This document shows positions 5,095 to 6,085 of a stretch of DNA of 6,085 bases, one piece after another. Under the pieces are notes generated by a model. It was given only the letters and a program-made list of their open reading frames with translations, searched no databases and had not been told where the DNA came from. Every line of letters begins with the position of its first letter. Position 1 is the first letter of the stretch. The DNA comes from Geopsychrobacter sp. (lineage in GTDB: Bacteria > Desulfobacterota > Desulfuromonadia > Desulfuromonadales > Geopsychrobacteraceae). The stretch lies in assembly GCA_030620915.1 (NCBI GenBank), contig JAUXIR010000106.1, positions 1 to 6,085 of the forward strand, in the 5' to 3' direction. A program made the position numbers and the translations under genes.

Positions 5095-5322
5095 ATGACT
5101 AAGAAATATTTGTTTGAATATCAGCCTGGCGTGGACCGACGAAAGGAAAAAGCCCTGCGGATGATCTCCGAGGGCTCTACACATGCCGAGGTCTCCCTCC
5201 AACTCCGAGCCAGCTATAAAACCCTGGCCACCTGGCTCAAGTCGGGTTTACCCGCTGGTGATCCAGATCTCGATCAGCTCTCTTTCGTTGATGGCCTTAC
5301 CGAGCGCGAACGCCAAAGCTAA
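5095..5322 (+). CDS. Small helix-turn-helix protein, possibly an orphan transposase N-terminus
   Basis: From the ATG at 5095 this gives 75 residues; a GTG at 5071 would add eight. Neither start has a clear Shine-Dalgarno. The centre (about residues 12-48) reads as a helix-turn-helix of the homeodomain-like kind seen at the N-terminus of IS3-type OrfA and related transposases: KEKALRMISEGSTHAEVSLQL, then RASYKTLATWLKSGL. The remaining residues are acidic and end abruptly at ERERQS. No catalytic DDE or HUH domain follows in any frame up to sodC, so if it derives from a transposase it is a fragment. It could instead be a small DNA-binding regulator. The repeat-rich surroundings on both sides favour mobile-element ancestry. 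Confidence 0.55.
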   Translation: MTKKYLFEYQPGVDRRKEKALRMISEGSTHAEVSLQLRASYKTLATWLKSGLPAGDPDLDQLSFVDGLTERERQS

Positions 5323-5329
5323 CCGTTAC

Positions 5330-5409
5330 TCTTTGAGAATTAAGCATGCGGCCCATGGAACTCCCCGAAAAAGGGAAAAGTCCTTAATTTTTCGGGTGTA
5401 CCTCAAAGA
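5330..5409. repeat. Nested inverted repeats between the HTH ORF and sodC
   Basis: Outer arms TCTTTGAG (5330-5337) and CTCAAAGA (5402-5409) are perfect, 8 bp. Inner arms CCCGAAAAA (5364-5372) and TTTTTCGGG (5388-5396) are perfect, 9 bp, with a 15-base loop. A third pair, AATTAAG (5338-5344) and CTTAATT (5383-5389), would continue the outer stem and compete with the inner one. The whole could be a structured RNA, a bidirectional termination region or the end of a lost mobile element. No T-run follows the hairpins on either strand. Confidence 0.55.
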
Positions 5410-5483
5410 AAATAATCAGCCCGCCGGTCAGCGAAAAGAGAACAGATCTATTGTCCATACCAGCGTCGCGACCATGCCGTTCA

Positions 5484-6008
5484 TCAGTCGATCAGCCCGC
5501 AAGCCATCCGCGTCCCGCCGCCGCCTAGTTTCTGCGGAGGGTCGGAATAATTGTCACCATCGGCATGGATCATCAGGGCCCGCCCCTTGATATCAGCCAT
5601 TTTCAGGCGCGGAGCCAGCACCGCAGCGGTCGCATTGCCGGTTTCATCAACATAGACCGCCGGCAAATCGCCCAGATGGCCGTCACCCCAGGGCGGTCCG
5701 TGATGATTCGCATTTTGCGGGTCAAAATGACCGCCAGCCGCTAATCCTGCGACCCTCCTGCCCTGCTTCTCAGCTGACGCACAACTTGGATTCTGATGAA
5801 CATGAAAACCGTGCAGGCCGGGGGTCAACCCTTGCAGGGCCGGGGTAAACACAAGGCCGTGGGAGATCTCATGGATAGCGACCGTGCCGGCGCCCCTGAC
5901 ACTTCCCCCGACATCAAGCAAATCGACCGACACCTGGGTTTCCGCAAGACCGTTCGAAACGAGAAAAAGCAGGATCAAGAACGATAAGTTTATTCGCTGA
6001 GCCTTCAT
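5484..6008 (-). CDS. sodC: Superoxide dismutase [Cu-Zn], periplasmic
   Basis: This complete 174-residue SodC converts superoxide to oxygen and hydrogen peroxide in the periplasm. A signal peptide covers about residues 1-22 (MKAQ..., hydrophobic core, ending NGLA before ETQ). Copper ligands are visible as H69 and H71 (GFHVHQNPSC), bridging H94 (GGHFDP) and H148 (MIHADGDN). Zinc ligands are H94, H102 or H103 (NHHGP), and H111 with D114 (GHLGDLP). C76 and C170 (RMACG) would form the conserved disulfide, and R167 the active-site arginine. Length and motif order match bacterial SodC. One small difference is GDNYSDPP where many bacterial enzymes have His in place of Tyr. The start is firm, with GGAGGAG at 6014-6020 five bases before the ATG. 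It stands alone on the minus strand; its upstream region is cut by the window edge. Confidence 0.96.
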   Translation of the reverse strand: MKAQRINLSFLILLFLVSNGLAETQVSVDLLDVGGSVRGAGTVAIHEISHGLVFTPALQGLTPGLHGFHVHQNPSCASAEKQGRRVAGLAAGGHFDPQNANHHGPPWGDGHLGDLPAVYVDETGNATAAVLAPRLKMADIKGRALMIHADGDNYSDPPQKLGGGGTRMACGLID

Positions 6009-6054
6009 ATCAACTCCTCCGATCTAGCATGATGAATGTCCCCTCTTCGCTTAC

Positions 6055-6085
6055 ATTCTACTACTGAATGACTCCTCGATGTCAG
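6055..6085 (-). promoter_or_regulatory. Weak candidate promoter for sodC
   Basis: On the minus strand CTGACA (6085-6080) and TAGAAT (6060-6055) resemble -35 and -10 elements, with five matches each, but the 19-bp spacer is longer than ideal. It lies about 45 bp upstream of the start codon. The window ends here, so other promoter or operator elements may be missed. Confidence 0.25.

Noticed and set aside
5183..5590. Plus-strand 135-codon frame overlapping the HTH ORF and the 3' end of sodC
   Set aside because: It overlaps two better-supported frames, is Ser/Arg/Pro-rich and has no family resemblance.
1..6085. A defence system, toxin-antitoxin pair or biosynthetic cluster
   Set aside because: None of the genes carries the relevant domains. 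The small ORFs do not form a pair, and the genes are ordinary envelope, transport, lipid and stress functions.

Overview
This window looks like chromosomal DNA from a Gram-negative bacterium. The main signs are a candidate lipoprotein, a periplasmic Cu,Zn superoxide dismutase with a signal peptide, a second small secreted protein, and purine-rich Shine-Dalgarno sites. Base composition of the genes is moderately GC-rich by eye. The gene families (Cys-rich single receiver, MFS permease, PlsC-like acyltransferase, SodC) would fit a Desulfuromonas/Geobacter-type or a gammaproteobacterial genome. That placement is inference; no rRNA or marker gene is present.

Layout. Positions 1-52 hold what may be the first 17 codons of a gene leaving the window on the minus strand. 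Positions 53-522 have no convincing gene but contain an 11-C tract, an orphan Shine-Dalgarno and a possible promoter. A stand-alone receiver-domain protein with a Cys-rich insertion follows (523-954, +). Next is a minus-strand run, in transcription order: a small secreted protein of unknown function (3165-2773), a 12-TM MFS permease (2694-1513) and a 91-residue putative lipoprotein (1336-1061). Diverging from this run is a PlsC-type acyltransferase (from 3354, +). Its C-terminal part is displaced by an apparent one-base deletion near 4503, and the reading frame resumes to 4801.

Positions 4802-5070 are AT-richer and non-coding. They carry several short hairpins built on the same CTGAAAGT/CTAAAGT core, interrupted by a 68-bp inverted-repeat element of the widespread ATTCCCGC/GCGGGAAT type. 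A short helix-turn-helix ORF that looks like an orphan transposase N-terminus lies at 5095-5322 (+). It is followed by nested inverted repeats (5330-5409) and sodC (6008-5484, -).

The genes do not form an obvious single pathway. Two are envelope proteins of unknown role, one probably makes or remodels phospholipid, one exports or imports an unknown small molecule, and SodC protects the periplasm from superoxide. I see no defence system, CRISPR array, RNA gene or biosynthetic cluster. The features most worth a second look are the hairpin cluster at 4806-5039, the frameshifted acyltransferase and the Cys-rich receiver.
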